Positions 43,848-55,128 of a DNA stretch of 64,000 nt are shown in pieces (position 1 is the first letter of the stretch; each line of letters starts with the position of its first letter). The notes under the pieces are model-generated. The model had not been told where the DNA came from. It ran no database searches and was given only the letters and a program-made list of their open reading frames with translations. The translations under genes and the position numbers were made by a program. This DNA comes from Cudoniella acicularis (taxonomy: Eukaryota > Ascomycota > Leotiomycetes > Helotiales > Helotiaceae), in contig JAAMPI010000011.1 of assembly GCA_013054445.1 (NCBI GenBank), positions 37,078-101,077 of the forward strand. Direction: 5' to 3'.

Positions 43848-45722
43848 ATGGAACAGAACGAGGCAAGCAGTGAAGGGGATGCGAAGCCGGTGACGTCGCC
43901 GCCAGCTTCTGCAGCAAGCAAGAGTTCAAAGAAGCGGCGCAAAGTGAACCACGGTACGTCGAACAACTCTGCAGACTCCAATGGGCATTCTGAAACATCC
44001 GCTGATCCTGGCATTTGTTCCTGCAGCTTGTGTGTATTGCCGGCGATCTGTAAGTTTTGCATTGGGTCGAAATACGAGCAAGAGGCATTGGTTGATGCAC
44101 CTATGCGATGGTTGTTGCCCAAAAGCTAATCTGATCCGGTACCTTGCCAGCATATGACATGCGATTTGGTACGACCTTCTTCCCAATATATGCAGCCACT
44201 CGTGATACATGCGTGGTACACAGTGTTCTATGACTAACTTCTTTCTGTCGTACAGGAACGCCCATGTGCGAGGTGTATAAAGCGAAATATTGGGCATCTT
44301 TGCCACGATGAGCCCCGCGAACCAGATACAGCCACGAAGAAATCCAAGAGGCAGCATAGCAATTCGGCAGCGGAGGATGATGACGCAGCGCAGGAGCAGC
44401 CTCAGAGTAACGCAGATGGTGGCATGAGCAACTCCATCGAGCAGCCTCAAGAGCCATCGCAAGACAGTAGCCTGGCCTTGGGTTCGTCGGGACTCTCCCA
44501 AGGTGGACCATTACAGCTCGTTCAACCGTCACCTGTCTCAGGAATCCAGGCCAACGCTTTGAACAGCAGCAGCAGTCAATGTGAGTCCCCCATGTGAGCC
44601 TGATTCAACTTGGCAATGGTTAACGGGAGTACAGTTATCGGATACTCTAACGACTGGCTTGGGACACAGAACCAATTCCAAGATATGCATAACTACCACC
44701 CCTCATATATGTTCAACGCGCCGGAGGTTACAAATGAGTACAATCTCCTGAACGATTTCCTAAACAACAGTCTGCTTGACGACGGTGCTCTACTTCCTGA
44801 AGAGAATTCAAACTTTTACACGGATCAATCTGGAGCTATGCTGCCGGGAGGACTCAACAATGCTGGTGCATCCCAGACTGCGGGATTGGCACCTCCAGGT
44901 AATCCCCAGGGCAATGCGGTTTCGAGACCTGCGAGCGTCATACCAACCGACAAGGCACGCGAGTACTATCTTCAAGCTGCGGATCCCACGGGAAACGATG
45001 CGCCTGAAGAACGGATGCAACGCCTTCTTCGAGCAAAGTACGACGCTGGTATGCTGAAACCTTTTAACTATGTGAAGGGTTATGCAAGATTATCGGCCTA
45101 CATGGACGGACACATGCATGCTGGTTCAAAGCAGAAAATTCTTCGTCAATTAGATCGTTTCAGGCCAAAATTCAGAGAAAAGGTCCAAGCCTTGACAGAC
45201 ATCGAGTTGATCTATGTGGAGATGTGGTTTGAGCGCAGCCTCATGGAGTACGATCGTGTTTTCGCGAGTATGGCGATTCCTGCGTGTTGTTGGCGAAGAA
45301 CAGGCGAGATTTTCAGGGGTAACAAGGAGATGGCGGAGCTTATCCACGTGCCAATAGAGAAGATGAGAGATGTAAGTAGCCCCGCTTTGGGTTATTATGC
45401 GTACTCACAATAAATCCAGGGCAAGATCGCTCTGCATGAGATACTCTCTGAGGAGTCACTTGTAAATTATTGGGAGAAATTTGGAGCCATTGCATTTGAC
45501 CAAAACCAGAAAGCACTATTGACAAGCTGCTCTCTGAAAAATCCAGACGATCAGTCAAAAGATCCAACGATCAAGTGCTGTTTTTCTTTCACCATCAAAA
45601 GAGATGATCATAAAATGTAAGCATTCTTCTAATGATTTAGTCTGCTATTGGCAGGTGTTAACGTTCTTAGTCCTTCCTTGATTATTGGCAATTTCTTGCC
45701 ACAGGACCCGGTAAAACGTTGA
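43848..45722 (+). CDS. acuK: Zn2Cys6-PAS transcription activator of gluconeogenesis (acuK/ERT1 family)
   Basis: 485 residues from seven exons: 43848-43953, 44027-44049, 44151-44168, 44256-44580, 44635-45371, 45420-45616, 45671-45722; all phases agree. The zinc cluster is Cys37-x2-Cys40-x6-Cys47-x5-Cys53-x2-Cys56-x8-Cys65 in the context KKRRKVNHACVYCRRSHMTC. It is spread over four exons; one of them (44151-44168) has only 18 nt and encodes HMTCDL. A Gln/Ser/Asn-rich middle is followed by a PAS-like domain (about residues 300-470; NYVKGYARLSAYMDG, AGSKQKILRQLDRFR, GKIALHEIL). The family (A. nidulans AcuK/AcuM, yeast Ert1/Rds2) activates PEP carboxykinase and fructose-1,6-bisphosphatase genes during growth on gluconeogenic carbon sources. 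The match in the zinc cluster is close. Whether it is the AcuK or AcuM ortholog is less sure. Confidence 0.88.
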
Positions 45723-45815
45723 CGTCTGCTGGAGTTTTCAAGTAGATAGTAGGGCTGTGGTACATACATTGACGGTTTGGCGTTCAATATACCTGCATAG
45801 TCTGAATCAGTACTC

Positions 45816-46064
45816 CGTTGGGTATTTTCTGAGTGCCGGAGAGAGACGAGAGTCTAAATAGTTCATGAATACTCACAGTAGAATAGTGAAACAAAGCCGT
45901 TACAACAAGTTGTCTTTCTTATCTTTACCTTGATACCTTGGATGTACTTTTACACAGTGAAGCTGAGTGATCTTGTTATCGTCGCATATTAGCACTCCCT
46001 AGCTAGGTTTCATCAAATCACTTTTCACGGATTCTTCTAGGCATCAGGCACTCGATAACCCCCG
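45816..46064 (+). repeat. Small inverted-repeat element (MITE-like), copy C
   Basis: About 249 bp. The left end reads CGTTGGGTATTTTCTGAGTG..., and the right end (CAGGCACTCGATAACCCCCG) is its degenerate reverse complement. Internal blocks match copies B and D: AATACTCACAGTAGAATAG, CTTTACCTTGATACCTTGG, AGTGAAGCTGAGTGATCTTG and CACGGATTCTTCTAGGCATC. It sits just 3' of the acuK-type gene, upstream of SPO22. Confidence 0.65.
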
Positions 46065-46555
46065 ATAGAATTCCTGGCAGCCACATAATAAAATGCAGGG
46101 TGCTTAGAGTTGGATAGCAGATCACAAATATCGTAGTAAGTACGCTCTGTTTTAACCGAGTAAATGCCTATTCTTACTCGAATCTGAATAATTTTTATTT
46201 CTGTAATGTGTTATTAACAATTCCTGTTCAGGTTGAACCAGGAGCCCGGCGCTTAGCAAAAACTGAATAGTTATGGCAGTCGCTCTTGTTGCCCTACGAG
46301 CGGACTTGGGGACAATACCTACCTAGGTAGGTACCCCAAGTAGGTAGCTTATTCTGAGGTCCTGCCTCGACTACCTTAAATGCACACATCACTTTCGAAC
46401 TTCCAAACACCAACTCTTGTAAAATCCTTGAGACTGTGCCACCACGCAACAGGTTTTCTAGTACGCTCTTCCCATCATTGACGGTTCAATCGCGCATTAC
46501 TCGCTGCATCTCTGCCCATTCGGGCGACGCCTAATCAAACAACACATCAGTTGAT
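46065..46555. promoter_or_regulatory. SPO22 5' flank with an 18-bp perfect palindrome
   Basis: A 491-bp region upstream of SPO22. At 46316-46333 it contains the perfect palindrome TACCTACCTAGGTAGGTA, followed by another half-site (AAGTAGGTAG, about 46338-46347). The pattern could be a binding site for a dimeric regulator of this meiotic gene, or a simple low-complexity motif; nothing here decides between them. Confidence 0.35.
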
Positions 46556-49500
46556 ATGGCATTGGCCCAAATGGCTCGCCCTGACAAAGAAAAGCGCGTT
46601 AAGTATCTTCTATGCAAGTTCCCGACTCCAGCATGATGTTCTAAATCCTTGCTTACCCACAATCCAAGCTTTTGCGGCCAATTTGGAGACGCAGCTACCT
46701 GCAGCTGCAGCATCGAGATCGCCAGGCAATCTTCTGCACGAACTAGAGAAGTACATATCGACCTTCCCCGGCAATCTAGGCTCCGCTGCAGCATCGAGCT
46801 GCGAGGAAATCGACAGTATTGGTACCGTGATTTGGAACCTTTGCACGCGTCTCCGTCGAAAGCGCGATCTCGACAACCCAGATGGTGCTCCCATGATCTT
46901 GGTTTTGGCACGTGTATTTGCATTTCTTATGTTGTGTTGTGCGCATGATCATGGCAAAGCAACAGTCGACAATATTCTAAGACTGATGAGGATTGGCATC
47001 AAAGCTGCGAAACAATGCCTAGGTATGCAACGCCAAATTTTCAAAGCCTCGTTGCTGACTTGGGTGCAGAAAAGAAAAAGGCAGACCTGGCCCTAAAAAG
47101 TTCTCGAGAAATTTGGAAAGCACGAAGAGTGCTTGAAGAAAGCACAACCTGAGCTCACACCTGAAGATGTAAAAGAGAGTGAGGGACTTAGCGCCGAATA
47201 TTTTGTCCTGCGAACGGCATTGGTGAGCAGTATAACACCATTATCCGAGCCTTCTGGTTCTGACAGGAAGCAAGGCATGGCACCAAAAGCAGTTCGATAT
47301 CGTGGAACATCTATACAACAATTCTAGGTCTTCACAGCGCACCCTTGATCAAAACACAGCAGAGAACCTCGCAGACCTTCTTTACGAAATGGGAAAGGAT
47401 TTAATGTCATCTCATCAATATCAACTCGCTGCCAAATGGCTAGGTAGAGCGCACGAGACGTTACTTAACCAAGGGATCGATAACCTGAGCATGGATGCTA
47501 ATGAACTACGAATATCGATCATCCAGTCATATGTCGGTGCACAATTACGGGCGAAAGAAGAAGGAGGTTTGGAAAAAGCTCGGGATCTGATCGATACCCT
47601 TTACAACGAATTCGGCGAGAGGCTAATAGTGCTGTTGCTGAAGCTGGATCTCATCACATCATCTGCTGATGATTTCGACACCAATTCTTATTTCGATGTC
47701 CTGCAGAGGATGATTCGATCAATTATCCTAAGCGAGGCCAATTTCAAACTCGTTATGTTCTACATTCGAAAGCTAAACGAAAAGTCTCCAACCTTGGCCT
47801 GCAAAGCGTTGGACGAGTTGTTAAAATTACGCATAATTGGCGAGGGGAAAGAAAGTCTAATCGAGAAAGTACTTATCACGCGTTTGTGGATGACCAGAAG
47901 CCAAGGAGACACACTAGAGTCGCTTGCGTTATTGGACAAGCTATTCTCTGCTGTTATCGAAAATTTTAATGAACCTTTAACTTCTGCGGCTACATTGGCA
48001 GCGCATACCGTATGTCTCCGAACCTTTCAAGAGAACCCGAGAAAAGCTAATTAGTCAGTTGTTTTGGAAGCGTATCGAATCAAATTATTCTCAAGCTCAG
48101 TATGAGATTGCCGAGAAGTGGTGCCGTTTGGCGTTACATCCAATCTTTGAAAAGTCCGGGGATGTGAGCATAGCTCGTATATCAAGGTCAGTATTTGCTA
48201 AGAGTATTTCTATTTCAAGGGATACTAATGTAGTGAAAACAGAAAGTTGTTACTATGCGCTCTAGCTCGACGGGATCTTAGTGACGCCAGAAATGTTTTT
48301 GGATCTATGTCTGAAGCAGCAAGAAATGAAACCATCACTCAATTCCTGATGTTTAAGACTGCCATACGCTTCGGAGAATCTGAAACTGCTACCGAATGTC
48401 TCAAAATTATTAGCAGGTCTACAACAAGCGACCCGACCTATTTATATGGGTGCTGTTTAGACGCTTTGGAGGCTGACAACAAACGCTTAATATTAACCTG
48501 CTTACAATTAGTACTCGAAAAATACAATTACAAACCCCCCCATCCTGTACACTTGCCATCTCTCCTCCGAATCACAATCGGTTTAACGGCTGCATTTCTC
48601 GAGGAATCGCAAAAAGCCAAAAGTCATGACGAGGTTGACTCTCTCGTGGACAAGCTTTGTAAGGTTTTTGAAGGAGGTAAGAGAAATCTAAATCGCATAA
48701 CATATCGTGGTCTTGACATTTGAACAGCGGTCGCATCAATACAGAATCAAGGTTCTGTCCATGGCTCGGAAATCTTTTGGACTGTTTCTGAACTCGACTG
48801 GTTTTCGAAAAACTCTTACAACACTGCAGTCAAACACATATCGGTTTGGTCGCCACGTTATACTTTACGGATATTAACATGTTGCATTGCATTCATTAAC
48901 CAATACCCATCTGATATGAGCGAGCAGATATTGGAAGATCTTTCTCTGCGGAAGATGTTCTGTGAATTTTCTGCTGGTACAGCTCTAGTTGCCCTTGCCC
49001 GTGCAGAAGACAATATTGAAAATCAATTGCAATATTATCTTAACTTGCGGAAGCATGTGGGAAGCTTCGATAGGTTATTACAGGACAAGCTCGACAAGAT
49101 GGATGAGGATCCAGCTCAAGATTTACTCCAGAAGCTGTCTGTACTCTTGGCGTTTGATTTCGAAGCAGCCTGTCAATTGAAAGATTGGGACGAGCTTGGG
49201 GAGGTGCTCTTGAAGGCCGAAGTCTGCAAAAGTTTTCGTCTCTATGAGTTGATGGCGGACTGTATCCTCTGTTGTCATCCTCCGACCGAAGGTAAACCAT
49301 TTACAGGGATCAGTTTATTAACGCATGATGTTGACAACGATTCCAGTTCTCATTAATATCCTGAAGAAAATAGTCAATGCGGCTTGGACTCTTGAAGTAA
49401 TGGACAGTACAAAACTTGCAAAGTACATGCGTTGTCTGTTTCATATAGCCATTTCAGGCGATGCAGAGATAGCGGAACAACTCCTTGATCAGGTGTACGC

Positions 49501-49782
49501 TCTTGCGGAAGAAGCGAAGGAGGTGAGATATCCGTCTACGTGCTCAACCCCTCATTCATGCTAATAGATCTACAGACTGAGCAACCTTACCCTAGTGCAG
49601 AACTTGACTGGATTGCTAGTAGGGCCTTCAATCATGCGGTAGACCTTTACTGCAACGGTCAGGATGAGGGCTGCAAAACCTGGGCTAGCAAAGCTCTAAA
49701 TATTGCACACTTCTGTGCAGATGATGGTGGCCTCGAAACATTGCTACAAACGAGATTGGCGGGTCTGAAATTTGACTCTTAA
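46556..49782 (+). CDS. SPO22: Spo22/Zip4 meiotic TPR protein, with probable one-base frameshift
   Basis: Model of 925 residues: exons 46556-46613, 46669-47022, 47101-47222, 47275-48009, 48059-48186, 48243-48676, 48728-49291, 49347-49522, 49576-49782. The body is a chain of TPR-like helical repeats (QLAAKWLGRAHETLL, IAEKWCRLALHPIFEKSGD, LLLCALARRDLSDARNVF, SVLLAFDFEAACQLKDWDEL), as in Spo22/Zip4. That protein promotes class I crossovers and synaptonemal complex assembly with Zip2/Spo16-type partners. Two oddities: the first intron has a GC donor (GCAAGT at 46614) and is the only arrangement that keeps frame. At the second intron, the acceptor expected from conservation (GTGCAG, 47069) leads to KKKADLALK and then loses frame at an A5 run (47095-47099). 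Using AAAAAG at 47100 restores frame but drops those ten codons. It is either a sequencing error, a mutation, or a shifted acceptor. Confidence 0.8.
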
Positions 49783-52519
49783 GTGATAGGGTACTGGTTG
49801 TTAGGTATGATGGATATGTTTCGACTATGATCTAAGCTGATCTTGGCATTGCATTTCTTACATTTGCTTTGGGAAGGATATACTCTGTTGTGTGCGCTTG
49901 GTGGCTTCTTTTTGGAATCTTAGATATCGGCTTGTTGCCTTCATATATTTTCAAGAGTAAATTATTAAGTAAGAAACCCAAGTAACATTATTACAAACAT
50001 CGAATGTTTCACAATCTGTAGTTGAGTATTGAGGTAGTAGGAAATACCGAAATCAATGGATCGGATCAGTACTTTTAAACTTCTCGTATGAACCTTTCAA
50101 CTCTATTTACAGCCAATGCTCAAAAATTCAAACATGTATGTACTTAGTTGAGCGCCCAGTCGCCAAAGGTTATTATTGCTTCTTTCTTAGTCTCAAATTG
50201 CGAAGGACTTATCACTTGATAGATATCTTGAAAATATTCCGTCTACTTGGTCGGAGCTAGCTCAAATGCCAGTCTCAACATTTCGAAATTAAAACATTAT
50301 GCAGTTTTCGCAAACAATTAATAGAATTTAGAAATAGCTAATCTCAACAAGAAGATGACTTTTTACTAGTTTAATTGGATTTAGATGCTGGCTTTATTTT
50401 GTTCTTTCTAGGTTTTTGCACACGAATCCTCGCTCGGCAAAGCATGCTTAGACAGAAACTCGGAAGGGGTGAATGGGAGAGCGAGGTTTTCTTGCATTTC
50501 TCAACCTTTTTATATAAAAGAATGGCAGTTTGTTGTGTTATCTCGCGACGGTTGCGGTACGGGTGTGATAGTTTCCAAAATTTTGCAGGTTACTTCTCCC
50601 TGCTTTGATCCCCCTTCCCCAACCTCTTTTATGCCCCCTCAATATCAACGAAGGTGCAAGGAAAGAAGACGAGATGTGATTGACTATTAAAAGAGGATTG
50701 GTTCCAGATTGTGGCTGCCTCATGGCCTCTCAAGAGCTAAGGTTGCACAAGGGAGATTGTGTTTTGCGGCTGTACGAAATGGCCACTTTGGGCGACATGG
50801 AATTCCTCAACAGTCAAATTCGACCGTCACATTTCATATTTTTGCGAGATTCCAAATATACTTATTAGGTGCAAACGGAAGATGTACCCACAAGAGCCAC
50901 CTGAGAGATAAGGAAAAAGGGCGAGATGTGTCCACACCAGGAAAGATATCCAATAAACGGGTAATATTTACACGAGAGTGAGGGTTCGAACGAGGTAAGA
51001 TACTCACAAAACGAGAGATATTTACACCAGGAGATATTCCATCGCCCAATTCCATTTGTGACAAGAGCTAATTTACAGCGCCCGAAAGAATAATTACTGT
51101 GTCACTGTGAGATATTATTTATAAAAAAATGGAATATCAAACCTCTCTGTTCTTTTCATCTTTTCTAACTATTCATGTGTGCATTAAAGTGAGTGGTTAT
51201 TTCGCAGGATCGTGAGCAAAACAACCGCAAAATAACCCACAGCAGGAGAGATATTTCAATCTCGTAAGAGAAAATGATTTGTTATTACACAGAAAATATT
51301 TCTGATAGCTCGACATGAAAACATTCTCAATTTCTCACTGTGCTAAATATGTTATCTCGAGACACCGGCTCAAGATCGGTCAAATGGGCCGGTTTCGGAT
51401 CTCTGTCTCGGATCAAGATGACTTCCGAGGTCTGACGACTTTCCGATGATCGGAGAGTCTGAGCATGGGTGATGGAATGTGGACATTTCTGTTTGGGTGC
51501 AGCACTTTTTGATAAGTGAACACCCCCTTGACGCATGAATTAATTGCGTATCCAGCACCCACCAAGTAAACTACTACCAAATCAAACAAACTTAACTGTA
51601 TCAATCCATTGGAGGTGTAGCGTAGCCTAGTTTTGTCATGATACTGTTTCTAAAAACGTACTAATTCACTTGTGTCTCCCTAATTCCAAACTAAATGCTA
51701 CAATCCATGGTTCCCACCAACTTGCTTTCTTATTGGACTATGAGCCAGGCCACCCGTACATCTATCACTGCAGCCTGCAGATTTTCTTTTCGGACCGAAC
51801 AAAGAACTCCCTGGCGAACCAATAAATCGAGAGTGCCAGGTTGGTCAAATCCCAGCTACCCACACGTGAATATGACTCTGATTCGACTAGAATTTTGCAC
51901 ACTTTGCACGATTCTTAATCCCACTAGCGTCCCCCAAATTCTATATAAGCCGTCATCCCTCCTGTTCTTTCCCTCTTCTTTTTCTTTTCTCTTTAGCTCT
52001 CTTTGCCTATTGGCTTAGATCAAGTGTAGTATCTGTTCTTTTCAGTTTAATCTCTGAAAGATCGCTAAGGTATTACTTCCACTTGCTCCATTTCAAATCT
52101 AGAATGCTAATTTATCAAACAGGCGATCATCAAGATTATTCCTATTTTTGTCCCCAAGGGGGTGACCTCTGGGCTTGCCCATGTTTCCTCCTACTGTGTC
52201 CTCTGTATTACACTGCCTCAGAGTGATGCGACATTTTTTCATTGCAGATTCTGGCTTGCCAGAATTGTGAAGAAGAAATTCACCTTCGAATCGAAGTAGA
52301 AGTGAATAGGTGGAAAAAATCTTCGCAGCTAGCAAGTAGCGGTGAGCAACGGAACTTTGACGAACTCTCGTTGGTCCATTTACCGAGTGACGTTCAACAC
52401 CGATCAATCAGTAAAATTAAAGCCAATAAGGTTACTTTTAGTAGATTTTGATGCCTTATAGGCCTTATATATGAGGCACCTAGTTCACGAATCTTTCATT
52501 AGATTTGGACCTTAGTGCA
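49783..52519. other. Long intergenic region, no supportable gene
   Basis: 2.7 kb with many stops. Short frames at 50375-50608, 50709-50981 and 51695-52018 lack motifs. Between 50930 and 51260 a loosely repeated GAGAGATATTTACACCAGG-like phrase occurs about four times in diverged form. A hairpin lies at 51193-51240. These suggest old repetitive DNA, but no element could be delimited. Confidence 0.45.
51193..51240. repeat. Imperfect inverted repeat (hairpin)
   Basis: The left arm GTGGTTATTTCGCAGG and right arm CCGCAAAATAACCCAC are reverse complements, with one indel in each arm and one mismatch, around a 16-nt loop. It is not followed by a T run and is not near a gene end, so its role is unknown. 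Confidence 0.5.
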
Positions 52520-52523
52520 TTTG

Positions 52524-52690
52524 ACCAGGAAGGATTAAAACCTCGAATAATTCACAATTACTCACAGTATAATAGTAGCCTACGCGTGTCACAATAAATA
52601 GCCTTCTTTGCCTCGATACCTTAGCCGTAACTTTCTTCGCAAAAAGCCGAGTGATTTTGCGACTGTGGAGTATTACACCGCGGAAAATGC
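52524..52690 (+). repeat. Small inverted-repeat element (MITE-like), copy D, partial
   Basis: This copy lacks recognisable termini but keeps the family's interior. It has CAATTACTCACAGTATAATAG, GCCTCGATACCTTAGCCGTAA and AAGCCGAGTGATTTTGC, followed by ACTGTGGAGTATTACACCG. The last block matches the reverse complement of copy A, where GGTAACACCACAGTAGC is read. It lies upstream of the translin gene. Confidence 0.55.
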
Positions 52691-53122
52691 TGTCCGCTGG
52701 TGGAATTTGAAGCACCCTACAAATCTACGATGGTGAGAAGTTTGCAACGAACCAGTATTCTTCTCCTACTGAAGGAGAGCAAGCTTCGTTTAGCCTCTCC
52801 TGATAATGATGTAGACATATCACTGCTGGTTTCTACCAGTTTCGAGCTCTGTCCCCAGTCAAAAAACGTTGAGAACTCTACAGGAAGGAAGACTACGATG
52901 CGGTGTAGGTCTCGAAATTCCATAAAGCCCGTAATCGTAGATTCAGTGCAGAATATCGTTGCAAGTAAAAATATGACCCAGAAACGATGCATGTTGCCAT
53001 GCTCGAAGCTCATCCTGCTCAAAATGCGAATCAAAAACTGATGTGTGCGCGTTCCAAGCCCTGAAAGTCAACAAACGCGACGCCTGAGCCTCAGCAACCA
53101 CTCTTACCAACTCAATATCAAA
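52691..53122. promoter_or_regulatory. Translin 5' flank
   Basis: A 432-bp region between repeat copy D and the translin start. Overlapping open frames of about 105-113 codons on both strands (52700-53041) have no recognised motif and are treated as chance. It presumably contains the promoter and leader of translin. Confidence 0.35.
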
Positions 53123-53977
53123 ATGGCGGACCCCAGTGGATCAGGAATGGTGGATCCGCGCATATTCGAGGACCTCCAGACAAAGATCGATGAAGATTCC
53201 GATGTTCGAGATCAAATTCGGGCAATCCTTCAAACATTAGAGAGGCAAGGTCGAAATGCGCAATCCATCCTTTCCAGAGCACATTCCACACCAGCTGCGC
53301 ATCGTAAGTGTCCAAACCACCTTCAAAAACCTCACTGACCATTACAGTCCAGCCAGTGATTGTTTCTGCCGAGAGTGCCATCAAAGATGAAATTGAGAGC
53401 ATTGGAAAGCTAGCGAGTATAGCCTCGAACTCTCCATACTACAAGTAAGACTCATCCGAAGCTCTAAGACATGTCTAATATCCCACAGGTACAACAATCT
53501 CTGGACTCGTGATGTTCAAAATGTAGTGTTCGCAATCCTTCTCTGTGGATGGCTTGGTGGCATGGCCATGAATGGCACAGCTGCCGAAGCTGGCAAACTC
53601 CTCACAATTGAAGAAGTTGGCGAGATTCTCAACGGTATGTCATTTCATTCGATACGAATTACAATTCTAACAACGCCGCAGTACCTGTAAACCTGAAAGA
53701 CCGAGATGCCTTCCATCTCACTATCGAGGAATACCTTCAGTCATTGATCACTCTCATCGAAGAACTTGCAAGACTCGCTGTCAATTCTGTTACTCTAGGC
53801 GACTACCAAAGACCTTTACAAATTAGTCAATTCGTCAAGGATCTCCATGCTGGGTTCCAAATCTTGAATCTGAAGAATGATTCATTGAGGCGGAGAAGTG
53901 ACAGTATCAAGTACAATGTCAAGAAGATTGAGGACATTGTTTACGACTTGTCACTCAGGAATCTTGTTCCAAAATAA
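53123..53977 (+). CDS. Translin (single-strand nucleic acid binding protein)
   Basis: 239 residues from exons 53123-53303, 53348-53444, 53489-53634 and 53682-53977; the phases agree throughout. All-helical translin fold: DPRIFEDLQTKIDEDSDVRDQIR at the N terminus, a middle segment YYKYNNLWTRDVQNVVF and a C-terminal ENLVNSVT-like element (EELARLAVNSVTLGDY) with SIKYNVKKIEDIVYDLS. Translin forms octamers and, with TRAX, the C3PO endoribonuclease that removes siRNA passenger strands (and processes tRNA precursors in Neurospora). No TRAX gene is in the window. The length is typical. The ATG in AAAATGGCGGACC is the first fitting start. Confidence 0.92.
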
Positions 53978-54320
53978 TTGCTGGATATGGATAGACTGGT
54001 GTTGGAGTCTGCATTGCAAATACTTGCTGTAAAACTGGAGTTTCACGAAATGAGTCTAAATGACTGGGAACGAGAGAATTGTTCTTGCAACCAACCAAAA
54101 GAACACCAAATATGAGCACCTTATGAAGGCTTGTAGAAATGAATCAAGTCATTTGAAAAGGCTCACCGTTTGGCCCTCACTTTAAAACAGGTCCAACTCT
54201 GTAAGTGCTTCTGTCGCTCAATTTGGAACATCATTCCACGTGCCTGCGGGCCCTCACTTACGCGATTACGAGGTACAGCTCAGAAATCTGTACAATCGCA
54301 ACGCGTCTTCAAACATCAAA
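53978..54320. other. Intergenic between translin and GPI11
   Basis: 343 bp with no supportable gene. It contains the translin 3' flank and the GPI11 promoter. An in-frame upstream ATG at 54240 would extend GPI11 by 27 residues, but the extension is not family-like. Confidence 0.45.
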
Positions 54321-55128
54321 ATGCCACTCATTGATCCAGTCACGATGTCAACCATCAAGCCAGCATCGCAGAGCGCACCAGCTCCAGCAGAAAAACCCTC
54401 ATTACCAGTTGAACTTCTCCCAACAGACATCGCACGAATTTTCTCTCAAGCGCACCCGGCTCTCCTCCTCTCAGCATACTACCTACGCTTCCCAGCATTT
54501 GTTGCAGACCCAGTCCCAACACTACTAAGCTCACTTCTGCCACTAGCAATTATTCAAATTGCGTATACAATTATCTGCGTTCCAGCTGTTGGAACCAGCA
54601 CAAAACCTGTGAAAAAGGCAAAACCCGGATCCCCCAAAAAGGCGACCACGGAGTCTGCTTCTGCGAACGCTTTTGTAAGGCTCCCACTCCTACCAAAGTT
54701 CTGACCGTGTATTAACAACATTCCAGACGGTCTTCTACGCGCTCCTATTATCCCTAGTTTCAGTACTCGTCCTAGCAGCTCTGCAAGTCCTCTTCGGAGC
54801 CCCCGTCACAACACATATACCACATACCCTCTTGAGCTCCGCACATTTAGCACTCCTCGCAATCTACCCTCTAATATATGCACACGGATCCGATGGCCAG
54901 AAATGGAGGGAAATAGCGTCATTATACAGCCCAATCGATGAGGTTTTTGGTGGAGCCCTGGGCTGTTTCTTGGGAGCCTGGATAGGCGCTGTACCAATTC
55001 CTTTGGATTGGGATAGGGAATGGCAGAAATGGCCTGTCACTATTGTGACTGGTGCTTATGCAGGATATGTGGTTGGAAAGATGGCTGGTGCGTGGCTCCT
55101 TAAAGGGAAGAGGATTGAGTTTGATTGA
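54321..55128 (+). CDS. GPI11: GPI biosynthesis protein Gpi11 (PIG-F)
   Basis: 251 residues from exons 54321-54674 and 54727-55128 (52-nt intron, phase 0). A multi-pass membrane protein with about six hydrophobic segments, including LLSSLLPLAIIQIAYTIICV, YALLLSLVSVLVLAALQVLF and HLALLAIYPLIYA. The C-terminal PIG-F signature includes GGALGCFLGAWIGAVPIPLDWDREWQKWP and GAYAGYVVGKMAG. PIG-F stabilises the GPI ethanolamine-phosphate transferases (Gpi13/PIG-O and Gpi7/PIG-G) in the ER, which add the bridging phosphoethanolamine to GPI anchors. A Lys/Pro/Ser loop near residues 90-115 separates the first two hairpins, as in other fungi. The MPLIDPVTM start is chosen as the first family-like Met. Confidence 0.93.

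Noticed and set aside
43504..44532. Overlapping minus-strand frames up to 198 codons across the acuK-type 5' end
   Set aside because: They lie opposite real exons and introns of the regulator; no motif.
46556..46700. Apparent frameshift at the start of SPO22
   Set aside because: Resolved by a GC-AG intron (46614-46668), which joins the two conserved segments in frame.
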